DNA of 64,000 nucleotides from Sphingobacteriales bacterium. Lineage in GTDB: Bacteria; Bacteroidota; Bacteroidia; Chitinophagales; UBA2359. The DNA is taken from contig CP064999.1 in NCBI GenBank assembly GCA_016700115.1, positions 1,984,001 to 2,048,000 of the forward strand, in the 5' to 3' direction. Numbering within the stretch: the first letter of the stretch is position 1; the number at the start of each line of letters is the position of its first letter. Position numbers and translations under genes: made by a program. The notes beneath the pieces were generated by a model. It was not told the DNA's origin and did not search any database. It saw nothing but the letters and a program-made list of their open reading frames with translations. Below are positions 8,643 through 16,895 of this stretch, in pieces.

Positions 8643-10758
8643 TTCAAAAATACTAAAATGGCGTTTCGATGTCAGTACCTTTCGGTTATTGGGACAACAG
8701 TTAATAAGCGATCGCATAACTGCGCTATTTGAATTGGTGAAGAACTGCTATGATGCCAATGCGCAAGAAGTACACATAGAATTCTACAATGTTGGTTCAT
8801 TATCTGAAAACAGCAAAATTATTATTCGAGATGATGGTGTAGGCATGACCCTCGAAGATGTTCAAAATAAATGGATGGTTATTGGCACTAATAGCAAACG
8901 GACACAGCTTTATGCAGACGATACTCGTCAGAGGAGAGTGATTGGTGAAAAAGGTATTGGACGGTTTGCAGTAGATAAATTAGGTAGCCGATTGCTGATG
9001 CAAACAAAAACCGCCAATGATACTAAAGAATTGAAAGTAGTGATTCAATGGAGTGATTATGAAGATCTAAGCCAAAAAAACGCTCCAACATTATTCACAG
9101 ATATAGAGAATTTATATGAACAAACTGATTCGCAAATTGGTAAAAAGGGTACAACTCTAACTATTGAAGGTGTACGTGAAATTTGGACAGATAAAGATAT
9201 TACTATCTCCTGCCAAAGATTTAGCAAACTTATTTCGCCTTTCACAGAGATAAAACCACCCTTTAGAATTTTTGTATCTTCCAACGAATACAAAAATGCA
9301 GACGGCAAACTCCTGTTTGACAAAACCCCAATCAAAAACGATACAGTAGATTTTGCAACAGAATCCATTTCTTTAGAGTATGATAAAATGGAAAACTCAC
9401 AACAGGTCATTAAAAATAAAAAAGGCAAATTAGTTGTTGAGACACAAAAAATCGATTCAGTATTAGGTGGAGTTAATTTTAAATTATTTTATTTTGACGA
9501 AAATGGAAAGGGGCGTTTTAAAAAAGCTAATGCCGATATGGATAACAAAATTGATGGAATTCGCATATACCGCGATGGATTATTAGCCACTCCTTTTGTA
9601 GAATATGAAGACAATCGCGATAAACAGCGAGATATTTTAGGTATTGACAAACGCAGATGGTCTGGGTTTTTTGAACGTGTCAGTTCTCGCGACTTAATGG
9701 GTTTTGTTGATATCAGCAAAGATGAAAATCCACATATCATAGAGTCCACCAATCGCCAAGATTTTCTTGACAATGAGGCATATAGGAATTTGAAGACTTT
9801 TATTATCGCACAAATCATAGAGTTGGAAAAAGCACTTAAGGACAGAAAGTTAGAAAAACGCGAAAAAGTCAGTCAAGAGTTAAACAAAGCAAATGAAGAT
9901 TTAAAAGAGTTTACTAAAACTATTCGAGAAATTAAAAAAGACAATCCGCTGATTGGCAATTATTTAGAACCCTTAGAAAAACAAGCTAAACAAGCCGAAA
10001 TTGCTATTAAAAAGGGAATAAAGGATAAGGAAGAGCAACAAAAAGAATTCGTGCGGAAAGAGAATATCTATTTAAGCATGATGTCCTTACAACAATATGC
10101 CATGCATTTAGCCCATGCTTTACGTATCGGAATCGGAAGAATTAAACGTCCTGCAGAATTTCTTAGTAGAAACTTCCCAAATCCCCTTTATGAAGAACGC
10201 TTTAAAAAATATGCAGAAAACATTTTTAATGAAACTAATACGCTATCTCGTATTTTAGATTTTATGTTAAGTTATGCCAAAAGCGACTTACCCATAGAAA
10301 CTTTTAGTGTAAAAAATCTATTGCAAAACTTATTTCACTTTACTTACCATCCCTTATTTGAATTGGAAAATATTCAGGCAAATGTTGAGATGGAAGAAGA
10401 TTTACTCTTAAATAGCAATCCCAAATTTTTTGAAGATATTTTTGAACAACTTATTTCTAACTCAATCAAGGCATTAGAAAATCAAAGTCATAAAGTAATT
10501 CGTTGCACAGGATTAATCGAAAACAATCAGTTTGTACTCTATTTTTCTGATAATGGCTATGGAATTAAACAAGGGGATGAGGAAAATATTTTTGAAATTT
10601 ATTACACTCAAACTGCACATCAAGGAGGTTCTGGGATTGGTTTATATATTGTAAAAACCCGAATAGAGGCATTAAGAGGAACAATACAAGTTGTAGAAAA
10701 TGAATTTAAACCAACAGGTGCGACATTCAAGATTTCACTCCCTTTAAATAAAAAGTAA
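8632..10758 (+). CDS. dual GHKL ATPase: MORC/Hsp90-like N-terminus fused to histidine-kinase C-terminus
   Basis: The ATG at 8632 is chosen over an in-frame TTG at 8602 because it gives the usual short overlap with the methyltransferase; 708 residues. The N-terminal GHKL ATPase has the N-box ELVKNCYDANA (residues 34-44), G1 DDGVGM (67-72) and G2 GEKGIG (105-110). A charged coiled-coil segment lies at about 395-480. The C-terminal half looks like a histidine kinase: an H-box-like LAHALR with His495, N-box with Asn610, G1 DNGYG near 640, and G2 GGSGIGLYIV (665-674). No membrane segment is seen, so it is cytoplasmic. The next gene encodes a receiver, a plausible phosphorelay partner. GHKL ATPases beside DNA methyltransferases are known from restriction-type loci. 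Confidence 0.85.
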   Translation: MDSNSKILKWRFDVSTFRLLGQQLISDRITALFELVKNCYDANAQEVHIEFYNVGSLSENSKIIIRDDGVGMTLEDVQNKWMVIGTNSKRTQLYADDTRQRRVIGEKGIGRFAVDKLGSRLLMQTKTANDTKELKVVIQWSDYEDLSQKNAPTLFTDIENLYEQTDSQIGKKGTTLTIEGVREIWTDKDITISCQRFSKLISPFTEIKPPFRIFVSSNEYKNADGKLLFDKTPIKNDTVDFATESISLEYDKMENSQQVIKNKKGKLVVETQKIDSVLGGVNFKLFYFDENGKGRFKKANADMDNKIDGIRIYRDGLLATPFVEYEDNRDKQRDILGIDKRRWSGFFERVSSRDLMGFVDISKDENPHIIESTNRQDFLDNEAYRNLKTFIIAQIIELEKALKDRKLEKREKVSQELNKANEDLKEFTKTIREIKKDNPLIGNYLEPLEKQAKQAEIAIKKGIKDKEEQQKEFVRKENIYLSMMSLQQYAMHLAHALRIGIGRIKRPAEFLSRNFPNPLYEERFKKYAENIFNETNTLSRILDFMLSYAKSDLPIETFSVKNLLQNLFHFTYHPLFELENIQANVEMEEDLLLNSNPKFFEDIFEQLISNSIKALENQSHKVIRCTGLIENNQFVLYFSDNGYGIKQGDEENIFEIYYTQTAHQGGSGIGLYIVKTRIEALRGTIQVVENEFKPTGATFKISLPLNKK

Positions 10759-10768
10759 AAACTCTACT

Positions 10769-11383
10769 ATGAATAAGTCCCATGTACAAATAATATGGAT
10801 TGACGAAGACGAAAGGAACAAGGAAGAGGTTCTATTTGACTCTTTGAAGGAATTGTACGAGGAAGTTGTCTTCTTTAAAAATCCAGATGAAGGGCTAAGT
10901 TATATCTTAGAAAACATTGATAAACCAATGATTGTTATTCTTGATATAAATATGCCTCAAATTAATGGGCATGTTATCTGTTCAAGAGTTCGAGAAAATT
11001 CCAAACTTATACCCATTATTCTTTTTACGGGTGTAAATGAAAATAACGAGCCTTTAAGCGATTTTATTGATAATCACGTTTTTGCATTCATTAAAAAGGA
11101 CACCGATTTAGACACTATTATGGCAAAAGTAAAAGAAGCTGAAATGCTGTTAGTAACCCAAGCTGATGGTTTGATAGAAGATGCTTTGGAGGAATGGTTG
11201 CAAATTCAAGAAAATAGAAATCTGGATGAACCTTTGTTAATTCAAGCAGGCGGCCGTTCTTACTCAATTAACGAAATTTTGGATGAAGTAAGACTAAAAA
11301 CACCATTCGGACGAACATTTATGAAAGATGTTGTGAGCCTCACAATTGATTTAATCTTACGAGGAAAACGAAATCTGCCATGA
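10769..11383 (+). CDS. response-regulator receiver protein with novel C-terminal domain
   Basis: Residues 5-125 form a receiver domain: acidic pocket IDEDE (11-15), phospho-acceptor Asp59 in VILDINMP, Thr87 in LFTG and Lys109 in FIKK. The C-terminal 75 residues are helical (LIEDALEEWLQIQ, then ILDEVRLKTPFGRTFMKDVV) and match no DNA-binding output domain I recognise, so the output may be a protein-protein contact. The gene starts 10 bases after the kinase gene and overlaps the peptidase-like gene by 4 bases (ATGA), so the three are translated together. It probably accepts phosphate from the C-terminal kinase half of the preceding protein. Confidence 0.85.
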   Translation: MNKSHVQIIWIDEDERNKEEVLFDSLKELYEEVVFFKNPDEGLSYILENIDKPMIVILDINMPQINGHVICSRVRENSKLIPIILFTGVNENNEPLSDFIDNHVFAFIKKDTDLDTIMAKVKEAEMLLVTQADGLIEDALEEWLQIQENRNLDEPLLIQAGGRSYSINEILDEVRLKTPFGRTFMKDVVSLTIDLILRGKRNLP

Positions 11384-12000
11384 TAAACACGCTATTAGCT
11401 TATGACAACGCTGATGATGATCTCGGCACTTTTTATGCATTATGTGCTTTGCAGAGCAAAATAATATTACAAGAAATTGCTTGTCTTTATGAATTTGATG
11501 CCAACTTATTGGATAGGTCAAATATAGAAAATAAAATTAGCGATTTTAATGGATCTCCTTTTTTGTTTATAGCCTTTTCACATGGTTTGCCCGATGCACT
11601 AATTAATAACAGTGAAAGATTCATTTGTACCGAAAACGCCTATTTCTTTGGAAAATCTATAGTTTATACCTTTGCTTGCCATGCTTCAATTGAACTGGGA
11701 GAGGCGTTAATCAATGAAGGTTGTCACGCTTTTTTAGGGTATGACAAGGAGGTTCATCACGTTGTTGGTTATGAATGTGTTTTTATAGAATGTATATGCT
11801 TCGCTTTACAGTCTATGATTGATGGTGAAAATATAGGTACCGCAATTAAGTTAATGCAAGACAAATACACTTATTATATTGATATTTTTGATGATACAGG
11901 AGATTTTATTTTATTATACAATTTGCGAAAAAATCGCGATTCGCTGAGATTATCAGGTAATCCAAGTACTTTATTGTCAACCATAGATTTTGAACCCTAA
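11380..12000 (+). CDS. caspase/CHAT-like (clan CD) putative cysteine peptidase
   Basis: 206 residues with no signal peptide. A hydrophobic strand runs into Ser-His-Gly (FLFIAFSHG, His68). A second strand runs into Ala-Cys-His (IVYTFACHAS, Cys100), followed by GEALINEGCHAFLGY. This is the His...Cys dyad order and strand context of caspase, CHAT and other clan CD peptidases, close to the minimal core length. It is the last gene of the operon, coupled to the receiver gene by a 4-base overlap, which suggests that it is the effector. The call is from motif layout only; cleavage activity and substrate are unknown. Confidence 0.65.
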   Translation: MINTLLAYDNADDDLGTFYALCALQSKIILQEIACLYEFDANLLDRSNIENKISDFNGSPFLFIAFSHGLPDALINNSERFICTENAYFFGKSIVYTFACHASIELGEALINEGCHAFLGYDKEVHHVVGYECVFIECICFALQSMIDGENIGTAIKLMQDKYTYYIDIFDDTGDFILLYNLRKNRDSLRLSGNPSTLLSTIDFEP

Positions 12001-12043
12001 ACAAATTTAATTTTCAATATAGTAAATTTGCCCCAAAAACAAA

Positions 12044-12079
12044 AACACCCCGCCAAAGCAACTACTTTAGCGGGGTGTT
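12044..12079. terminator. bidirectional-position terminator between convergent genes
   Basis: A perfect 10-bp stem, AACACCCCGC at 12044-12053 and its complement at 12070-12079. Read on the minus strand it is followed by T-rich sequence, fitting the end of the gene at 12107; it also lies just after the peptidase gene on the plus strand. Confidence 0.65.
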
Positions 12080-12106
12080 CTGTTGATTACCAAACAAACA
12101 AGAGAA

Positions 12107-12601
12107 TTATTCAGTCGGGGGTTCTGGTTCTTCGGTGTCGTCTTCCGGTCTGTCGGGAAGGTCAAAAAATGCGTTTAAATCTTCGTAAATACCGGTTGTT
12201 CCGGGAACATTTGCTTGTGCGGCCATTTTTACACTCAAATAAAATTGGCGGCAAAATACCATCACTTCCGAGCCGGCGGCCATTTGTGTGTCGCTCATCA
12301 TCTCCAAAAGCTCGGTTGCTAAGTTGATGAAGGTGAGTAGTTGTCGGTAAAAATCAAAATCTTTTTGCGCAGCAGCAAGATTTGCGTAAGGAGGAATAAG
12401 GTCAGGACGGTTGGTGGCGTGGTCTAAACAACGCACAGCCAACATATACCGCTTGTTGTGCATTTTGTAAAAACGCCCACGCTCATCAGGGGTAAGATTG
12501 ACCACTTTACCTAACAATATAGTGTTAAGTCCGGCAAAGTGTCCGTTAGCAGCGGTTATCTCGGCAGGCGAAAACAGGGCATCAATATCATGGTATGGCA
12601 T
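12107..12601 (-). CDS. small alpha-helical protein, paralogue of the 6935-7432 product
   Basis: 164 residues, predicted helical, soluble. Shared with the product of 6935-7432: MPY start, VNLTPDER, RCLDHATNRPDL, a long central helix, QANVPGTTGIYEDL, and a similar spacing throughout. Its tail is acidic and proline-rich (DRPEDDTEEPEPPTE), opposite in charge to the basic tail of the paralogue. It lies on the opposite strand, so the pair brackets the four-gene operon in inverted orientation. The upstream 283 bases hold no 21-bp array. Function unknown. Confidence 0.75.
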   Translation of the reverse strand: MPYHDIDALFSPAEITAANGHFAGLNTILLGKVVNLTPDERGRFYKMHNKRYMLAVRCLDHATNRPDLIPPYANLAAAQKDFDFYRQLLTFINLATELLEMMSDTQMAAGSEVMVFCRQFYLSVKMAAQANVPGTTGIYEDLNAFFDLPDRPEDDTEEPEPPTE

Positions 12602-12850
12602 GTTTTGATGAATTTAAAGGTGAAAGAAATTATTATTTGGTAATCTTAAAAGCAAACGCAGAATTTGTTGAAAAAGTTGCTTCCCCTATATATTTTAATT
12701 CTCCTTAATTAACTGCTCTGTGACAAATCAAGCTAATTCATTAAAATACCCCAAACACTAAAATTCTTATTTAAAAGTAAATTGTAGCAGATATTTATTC
12801 TAAATGGCGATGGTTTTAAGGAATAACACCTCCACCCCTTTTTTTTTCTT

Positions 12851-12858
12851 TACTTTTG
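12851..12858 (+). promoter_or_regulatory. possible -7 element TACTTTTG
   Basis: Matches the Bacteroidota -7 consensus TAnnTTTG 26 bases before the start codon at 12885. No convincing -33 box was found at the usual spacing, so confidence is limited. Confidence 0.35.
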
Positions 12859-12884
12859 CATGATATTTCTACCAAACTGCCCCA

Positions 12885-14348
12885 ATGAATACCACGCTTA
12901 ATTTCGCCATGGCTTTTGACGGAAACTCCGGACATTCGGCTGCGCTAAGCAGTTTGTTTCCCGAACCTAACGAAATGAACCTCAACAGCAGACTATTTAT
13001 TTTAAGTGCCGGAACAGGCGAGCCGGAACATGCGCGACATTTTTCTCAGATTTTATGCCGGGTTTTTCAACAAAACATTTCATCAGCGACTGCCCTGAAA
13101 ACCCAAAGGCTGGGACAGGTTTTTGTCAACGACACTTTGCGCAAGGCGGAACGGGAAATTCAAAACTACTTACTCCAATATCCAAGGCTGAAAAATGTTT
13201 ATGGGGTTATGGCACTGGCTTTTATCAATACAGACGGAAGCATCGCCCTATCCTGGGTTGGAAATTGCCGGGCGTATCATATCCGTAATGGTAAAATTTT
13301 ATATCAAACCGAAGACCACTTAGCGAACTTATTGCAGGACAACAAACTCAACATTATACCACGGGCTGTTAACGGCACAGAACCGGCCTGGGCAAGTCTT
13401 TCCACTATTACCAACCTCCGGACCAACGATATTTTTATGCTCTGTACGCCCTCGGTGGTTGAACAAATCGGGAATCAATATCTGGAACAAATTTTTTTTC
13501 AGAACCCTACTGCAGACCAACTATTTCAAAACATAACTTCCAGAATAAATGCCCGTTCAGCCTCCCTGATGTTTAACGGAAACGCTTGTTTCATGCTGCG
13601 GATTGAAGATTCCATTTTGTCTTCAACTTCTGCCAATCACGTTCAGGGTCATCGCAATTTTTCGGATTATGCAGATTTGCTCGTTACAGAGCAACCTGCC
13701 CGTGGTTTTGCCGGAAAAAGAAATCTGATTCTGCAACTTGGCATTTTGATAATTGTTTTGCTCATCATTGCCGCCGGTAGTTTTTTAGTTTATCGCCATG
13801 TTCAGCAACAACCCCAGCGAGCTTTGTCAAATATTATTTCCGAAGCTCAGGCATTGGCTGCCGAAGGAAATTACGAAAGAGCAATCTTTGATCTTGAAGC
13901 AGCTATGGCCATTCATTCAGCCGATACGGAACTTACTCAAACTGCCCAGTTTTTGCTAAAAAAAATGAAGCAGGAAATGATGATGACTCATGCAGATTCC
14001 TTGTTTGAAGCAGGCAATTGGTTTGAAGCCAAATCAAGCTACGATATGGCTTTTAACATTGACACCGAAAATTATGAATTAAAAAACCGCCTGTCTGTTG
14101 TCGGAAAGTTGATGGAAGACGAAAAAAGAAGTCGCCTCTCAAATGCTGACAGCCTCTTGCAAGCTAAAGATTATATTCAAGCACGCAACCAACTGTTTGA
14201 AGCCTTGTTATACGACCAAAATAACCGGAGGATTGTTGAAAAAATCAACCTGTGTAATCTTAAACTTAAGCAAGACACTTTGTCGCTTTCTGCTGCGCTG
14301 CAACAAGCAAACATCTACCTAAGCACACAAAAAGACACCTTAAAATAA
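12885..14348 (+). CDS. PP2C-like domain, one membrane segment and TPR-like repeats
   Basis: 487 residues. Residues 1-240 follow the PP2C phosphatase fold: AFDGNSGH near the start, then RLFILSAGTGE where active enzymes have an aspartate-glycine metal site, VGNCRAYHIRNG (125-136) for the VGDSRAY motif, and MLCTPSVVEQI where SDG is expected. The key metal-binding aspartates are therefore mostly replaced, pointing to a pseudophosphatase. A membrane helix lies at about 281-303, followed by TPR-like helical repeats (ALAAEGNYERAIFDLEAAM, DSLFEAGNWFEAKSSYD, DSLLQAKDYIQARNQL). It may act as a membrane-tethered scaffold. The end overlaps the convergent corA by 9 bases. Confidence 0.7.
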   Translation: MNTTLNFAMAFDGNSGHSAALSSLFPEPNEMNLNSRLFILSAGTGEPEHARHFSQILCRVFQQNISSATALKTQRLGQVFVNDTLRKAEREIQNYLLQYPRLKNVYGVMALAFINTDGSIALSWVGNCRAYHIRNGKILYQTEDHLANLLQDNKLNIIPRAVNGTEPAWASLSTITNLRTNDIFMLCTPSVVEQIGNQYLEQIFFQNPTADQLFQNITSRINARSASLMFNGNACFMLRIEDSILSSTSANHVQGHRNFSDYADLLVTEQPARGFAGKRNLILQLGILIIVLLIIAAGSFLVYRHVQQQPQRALSNIISEAQALAAEGNYERAIFDLEAAMAIHSADTELTQTAQFLLKKMKQEMMMTHADSLFEAGNWFEAKSSYDMAFNIDTENYELKNRLSVVGKLMEDEKRSRLSNADSLLQAKDYIQARNQLFEALLYDQNNRRIVEKINLCNLKLKQDTLSLSAALQQANIYLSTQKDTLK

Positions 14349-15302
14349 GCGGTTGCGTCTGAAAAACCAAACAATACTTGCGGTCAGTGCTGTGGCAAAT
14401 AATATAATTCCGCCAAAAGCCAAAGGATGATTTTGCCCTACGAGCGGAACGTTCATGCCATAAAAACTTGCTACTAAGGTCGGCACCATTAAAATAATGG
14501 TAATAGAGGTAAGCCGTTGCATGATGGTGTTCATATTGTTGGAAATAATCGAGGCAAACGCTTCCATGGTGGCATTCAGAATATTGGTGTAAATCTGCGA
14601 CATTTCCTGAGCCTGATTCATATCTACCATAATATCATCAAAAAAGTCTTTTTCCTCTTCACGCTCCTTGACATTGAGAAAATCGGTGCGTTGCATTCTA
14701 AGCATCATCAACTCATTATCGCGCAGGGTGGTAACAAAATATACTAAGCTTTTCTGGATACGCATTAGCTTTGATAACTCCTGATTTCGGATGGCGGTAA
14801 ACAGTTCTTTTTCATAGAGATTGCGCTGATGGTTCATATTCTTCAAAAAATGAAGAAAATAATGAACGGTGCGTTCAAAAAACAGCAGAACAAACAAACT
14901 ATGGTCGCGGGTGTCGAAACTTTTAACCTCGGCGGTGAGAAAATGATCAACCACCAGGTTTTTTACCGCCGAAATCGTCAGTATATAATCATCTACTTCC
15001 ACTATCCCGACAGGCACGGTGATATATAAGGCATCATAGTCGTTTTCAGATTCGTGGTCGGGCCTGTTTCTTATCGGAATATTAACTACAATAAACCGCA
15101 CGCCATCTTCTTGCTCATAACGGGAACGTTCATCAATATCGAGAGAGTCTATAAAAAAATCGGTAGAGATATCCAGCTCCTCACTAAGTTGTTTCAACTC
15201 TTCATGGGTATAAGGAGGGTAAACATTAATCCACGAACCTTTGACAGGCTTGTCCAATTCTATGAGTCTTTCGTGCCTGTCTTTTGTGTAGTATTTAATC
15301 AT
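14340..15302 (-). CDS. corA: CorA-type magnesium/cobalt transporter
   Basis: 320 residues with the CorA layout: a large cytoplasmic N-terminal alpha/beta domain, a long helical stalk, and two C-terminal membrane helices. The signature GMN lies in SFYGMNVPLVGQ at the end of the first helix, and a positively charged tail (RRNRLF) follows the second. CorA pentamers carry Mg2+ (also Co2+ or Ni2+) across the inner membrane. The gene starts 17 bases after dapF, so both probably belong to one minus-strand transcript. Confidence 0.92.
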   Translation of the reverse strand: MIKYYTKDRHERLIELDKPVKGSWINVYPPYTHEELKQLSEELDISTDFFIDSLDIDERSRYEQEDGVRFIVVNIPIRNRPDHESENDYDALYITVPVGIVEVDDYILTISAVKNLVVDHFLTAEVKSFDTRDHSLFVLLFFERTVHYFLHFLKNMNHQRNLYEKELFTAIRNQELSKLMRIQKSLVYFVTTLRDNELMMLRMQRTDFLNVKEREEEKDFFDDIMVDMNQAQEMSQIYTNILNATMEAFASIISNNMNTIMQRLTSITIILMVPTLVASFYGMNVPLVGQNHPLAFGGIILFATALTASIVWFFRRNRLF

Positions 15303-15319
15303 AACAGTAATCCGGTAAT

Positions 15320-16105
15320 TTAAAGAGATATTTCACCCGAAAAAACATAAGCGGCAGGCCCCTGTAGCCAAATATCGGTAAATAGTTGGTGGTTGTTAAC
15401 AAGCTTTACTTTTAAGCCTCCCCCTTTTGTGTGAACAACTATATTAACATTCCCCAACTTTCCATTTTTCACCGCAACTGCAATTGCCGAAGCAACTACT
15501 CCGGTGCCGCAAGAAAATGTTTCAGCCTCTACTCCCCGCTCATAAGTAGCAACCTTTATCCCTCCTTCTACAGGCTCGACAAAATTAACATTGATTCCTT
15601 TTTCTAAAAAAGCAGGGCTATATCTAACTGCCCGGCCTTGTCCCAAAACATCAACCCCGTCCACATTTTCTACAAATTTAACATAATGCGGAGAGCCTGT
15701 ATTTAAAATAAAATCACCCCCTTCTTCATGAATCGTTGAAACCGGCTGCATTAACAACGAAATTTCTCCCAATTCGTCTATATATGCTTCATGTTCCCCG
15801 TCAACAGCATAAAATCGCGTGTAATTGCCCGTAAAAAAACCGGTTTTGTGAGCAAAAGCTACCGCACATCTTCCTCCGTTCCCACACATAGACCCCTCAA
15901 AACCATCAGCATTGTAGTAAACCATTTCAAAATCAAACCCTTCTTTGTTTTGCAGCAAAATGACCCCGTCTGCACCAATACCAAACCTGCGGTCGCACCA
16001 GTGAGCATATAACTTCGGCTGATAACGCATCAAATGATTGTTTCGGTTATCTACCATTACAAAATCATTTCCCGTTCCATGATATTTATAAAACCTGATT
16101 TGCAT
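15320..16105 (-). CDS. dapF: diaminopimelate epimerase
   Basis: 261 residues. N-terminal YKYHGTGNDFVMVDNR, the first catalytic cysteine in SMCGNGGRC, and the second in ETFSCGTGVVASA are the diagnostic DapF motifs. The enzyme interconverts LL- and meso-diaminopimelate for lysine and peptidoglycan synthesis, using the two cysteines as acid and base. It precedes corA with a 17-base gap. Length and motifs are complete, so it should be active. Confidence 0.96.
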   Translation of the reverse strand: MQIRFYKYHGTGNDFVMVDNRNNHLMRYQPKLYAHWCDRRFGIGADGVILLQNKEGFDFEMVYYNADGFEGSMCGNGGRCAVAFAHKTGFFTGNYTRFYAVDGEHEAYIDELGEISLLMQPVSTIHEEGGDFILNTGSPHYVKFVENVDGVDVLGQGRAVRYSPAFLEKGINVNFVEPVEGGIKVATYERGVEAETFSCGTGVVASAIAVAVKNGKLGNVNIVVHTKGGGLKVKLVNNHQLFTDIWLQGPAAYVFSGEISL

Positions 16106-16158
16106 AACTTTAACCTGTCTCTTTTTTAAATCCTGATTAACCTTCCTAAACTATTCAA

Positions 16159-16428
16159 CTATTTTTCAATAACGGAACTATCCTTGGCTACCCTAAAACT
16201 GTCCTTATGCTGCATCAAAATGGTATCAGAGACTACTGAACTGTCAAGAGCAATGTCTTGCTCCGGTTCAGAAAATGTTTGTCCATGGTTTGTTACCGGC
16301 CCTTCTCCAATTATGAAGGCTACCACAAATAATGCTGCAAGCAGAAAAAAGCCAAAAATTGAAAACTTCCACCCCCAAATATTGCCTTGCCCGGTGTTGG
16401 AGTCATCTTTATTATTCTGAGAATTCAT
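16159..16428 (-). CDS. small single-pass membrane protein of unknown function
   Basis: The ATG at 16428 (MNSQNNKDDSN) is preferred to an in-frame TTG three codons earlier; 89 residues. One hydrophobic helix (FSIFGFFLLAALFVVAFII) is followed by an acidic/serine-rich tail of about 45 residues, probably periplasmic. It lies 53 bases upstream of dapF on the same strand and may be co-transcribed. No family is recognised. Confidence 0.6.
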   Translation of the reverse strand: MNSQNNKDDSNTGQGNIWGWKFSIFGFFLLAALFVVAFIIGEGPVTNHGQTFSEPEQDIALDSSVVSDTILMQHKDSFRVAKDSSVIEK

Positions 16429-16677
16429 ATAAGTCAAACAATTTGATTTGATTGGTCAGGTCCCAATAGGTTTCGATGCTCAAAATTAAGCTATCAAACT
16501 ACATTTTTTTCTATTTTTCAACATATTGTAACATTGAATATAGAAGCCTGAACTAAAAATCACCTTTACTAAATCAATAGTAAGTCAAGGCATTGCTGTT
16601 ATCGTTCAGGAAGTACTTTTATTTTGCATAAGGGGAAAGTATTTTGGTCAAAAAATTTTTTATTGTAAAATAACTAC

Positions 16678-16685
16678 TACCTTTG
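16678..16685 (+). promoter_or_regulatory. -7 promoter element TACCTTTG before tRNA-Leu
   Basis: Exact match to TAnnTTTG, 16 bases before the mature 5' end of the tRNA. No well-spaced -33 element is obvious. Confidence 0.5.
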
Positions 16686-16701
16686 CGCTTCAAATTTTGA
16701 T

Positions 16702-16786
16702 GCGGGTGTGGCGAAATTGGTAGACGTACCAGACTTAGGATCTGGCGCCGTGAGGCATGGGGGTTCGAGTCCCTCCACCCGCACCA
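16702..16786 (+). tRNA. tRNA-Leu (anticodon TAG)
   Basis: The acceptor stem GCGGGTG (16702-16708) pairs with CACCCGC (16776-16782), followed by discriminator A and an encoded CCA. The anticodon stem CCAGA/TCTGG holds the loop with anticodon TAG at 16736-16738, reading CUA leucine codons. The T-arm GGTTCGAGTCC is present, and there is a long variable arm (class II), as expected for leucine tRNA. Confidence 0.96.
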
Positions 16787-16895
16787 TTCTGCGCTCATTG
16801 ACCTGATTGCTTTTTTTCTGAATGGATATTTCTGTCAGCCTGCAAAGAAAAGCACTTAGTCTTATTGTCTTATCTATTTCAAGCAAAAACGGATT

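Noticed and set aside
7563..12000. Classical type II restriction-modification system
   Set aside because: A methyltransferase is present but no nuclease motif (PD-ExK, HNH, PLD) was found in the other three proteins.
12028..12327. A 99-codon plus-strand frame antisense to the small helical-protein gene
   Set aside because: It covers the terminator and the reverse of a gene with a clear paralogue.
16677..16886. A 69-codon minus-strand frame
   Set aside because: It overlaps the tRNA-Leu gene and is a known type of false gene over tRNAs.
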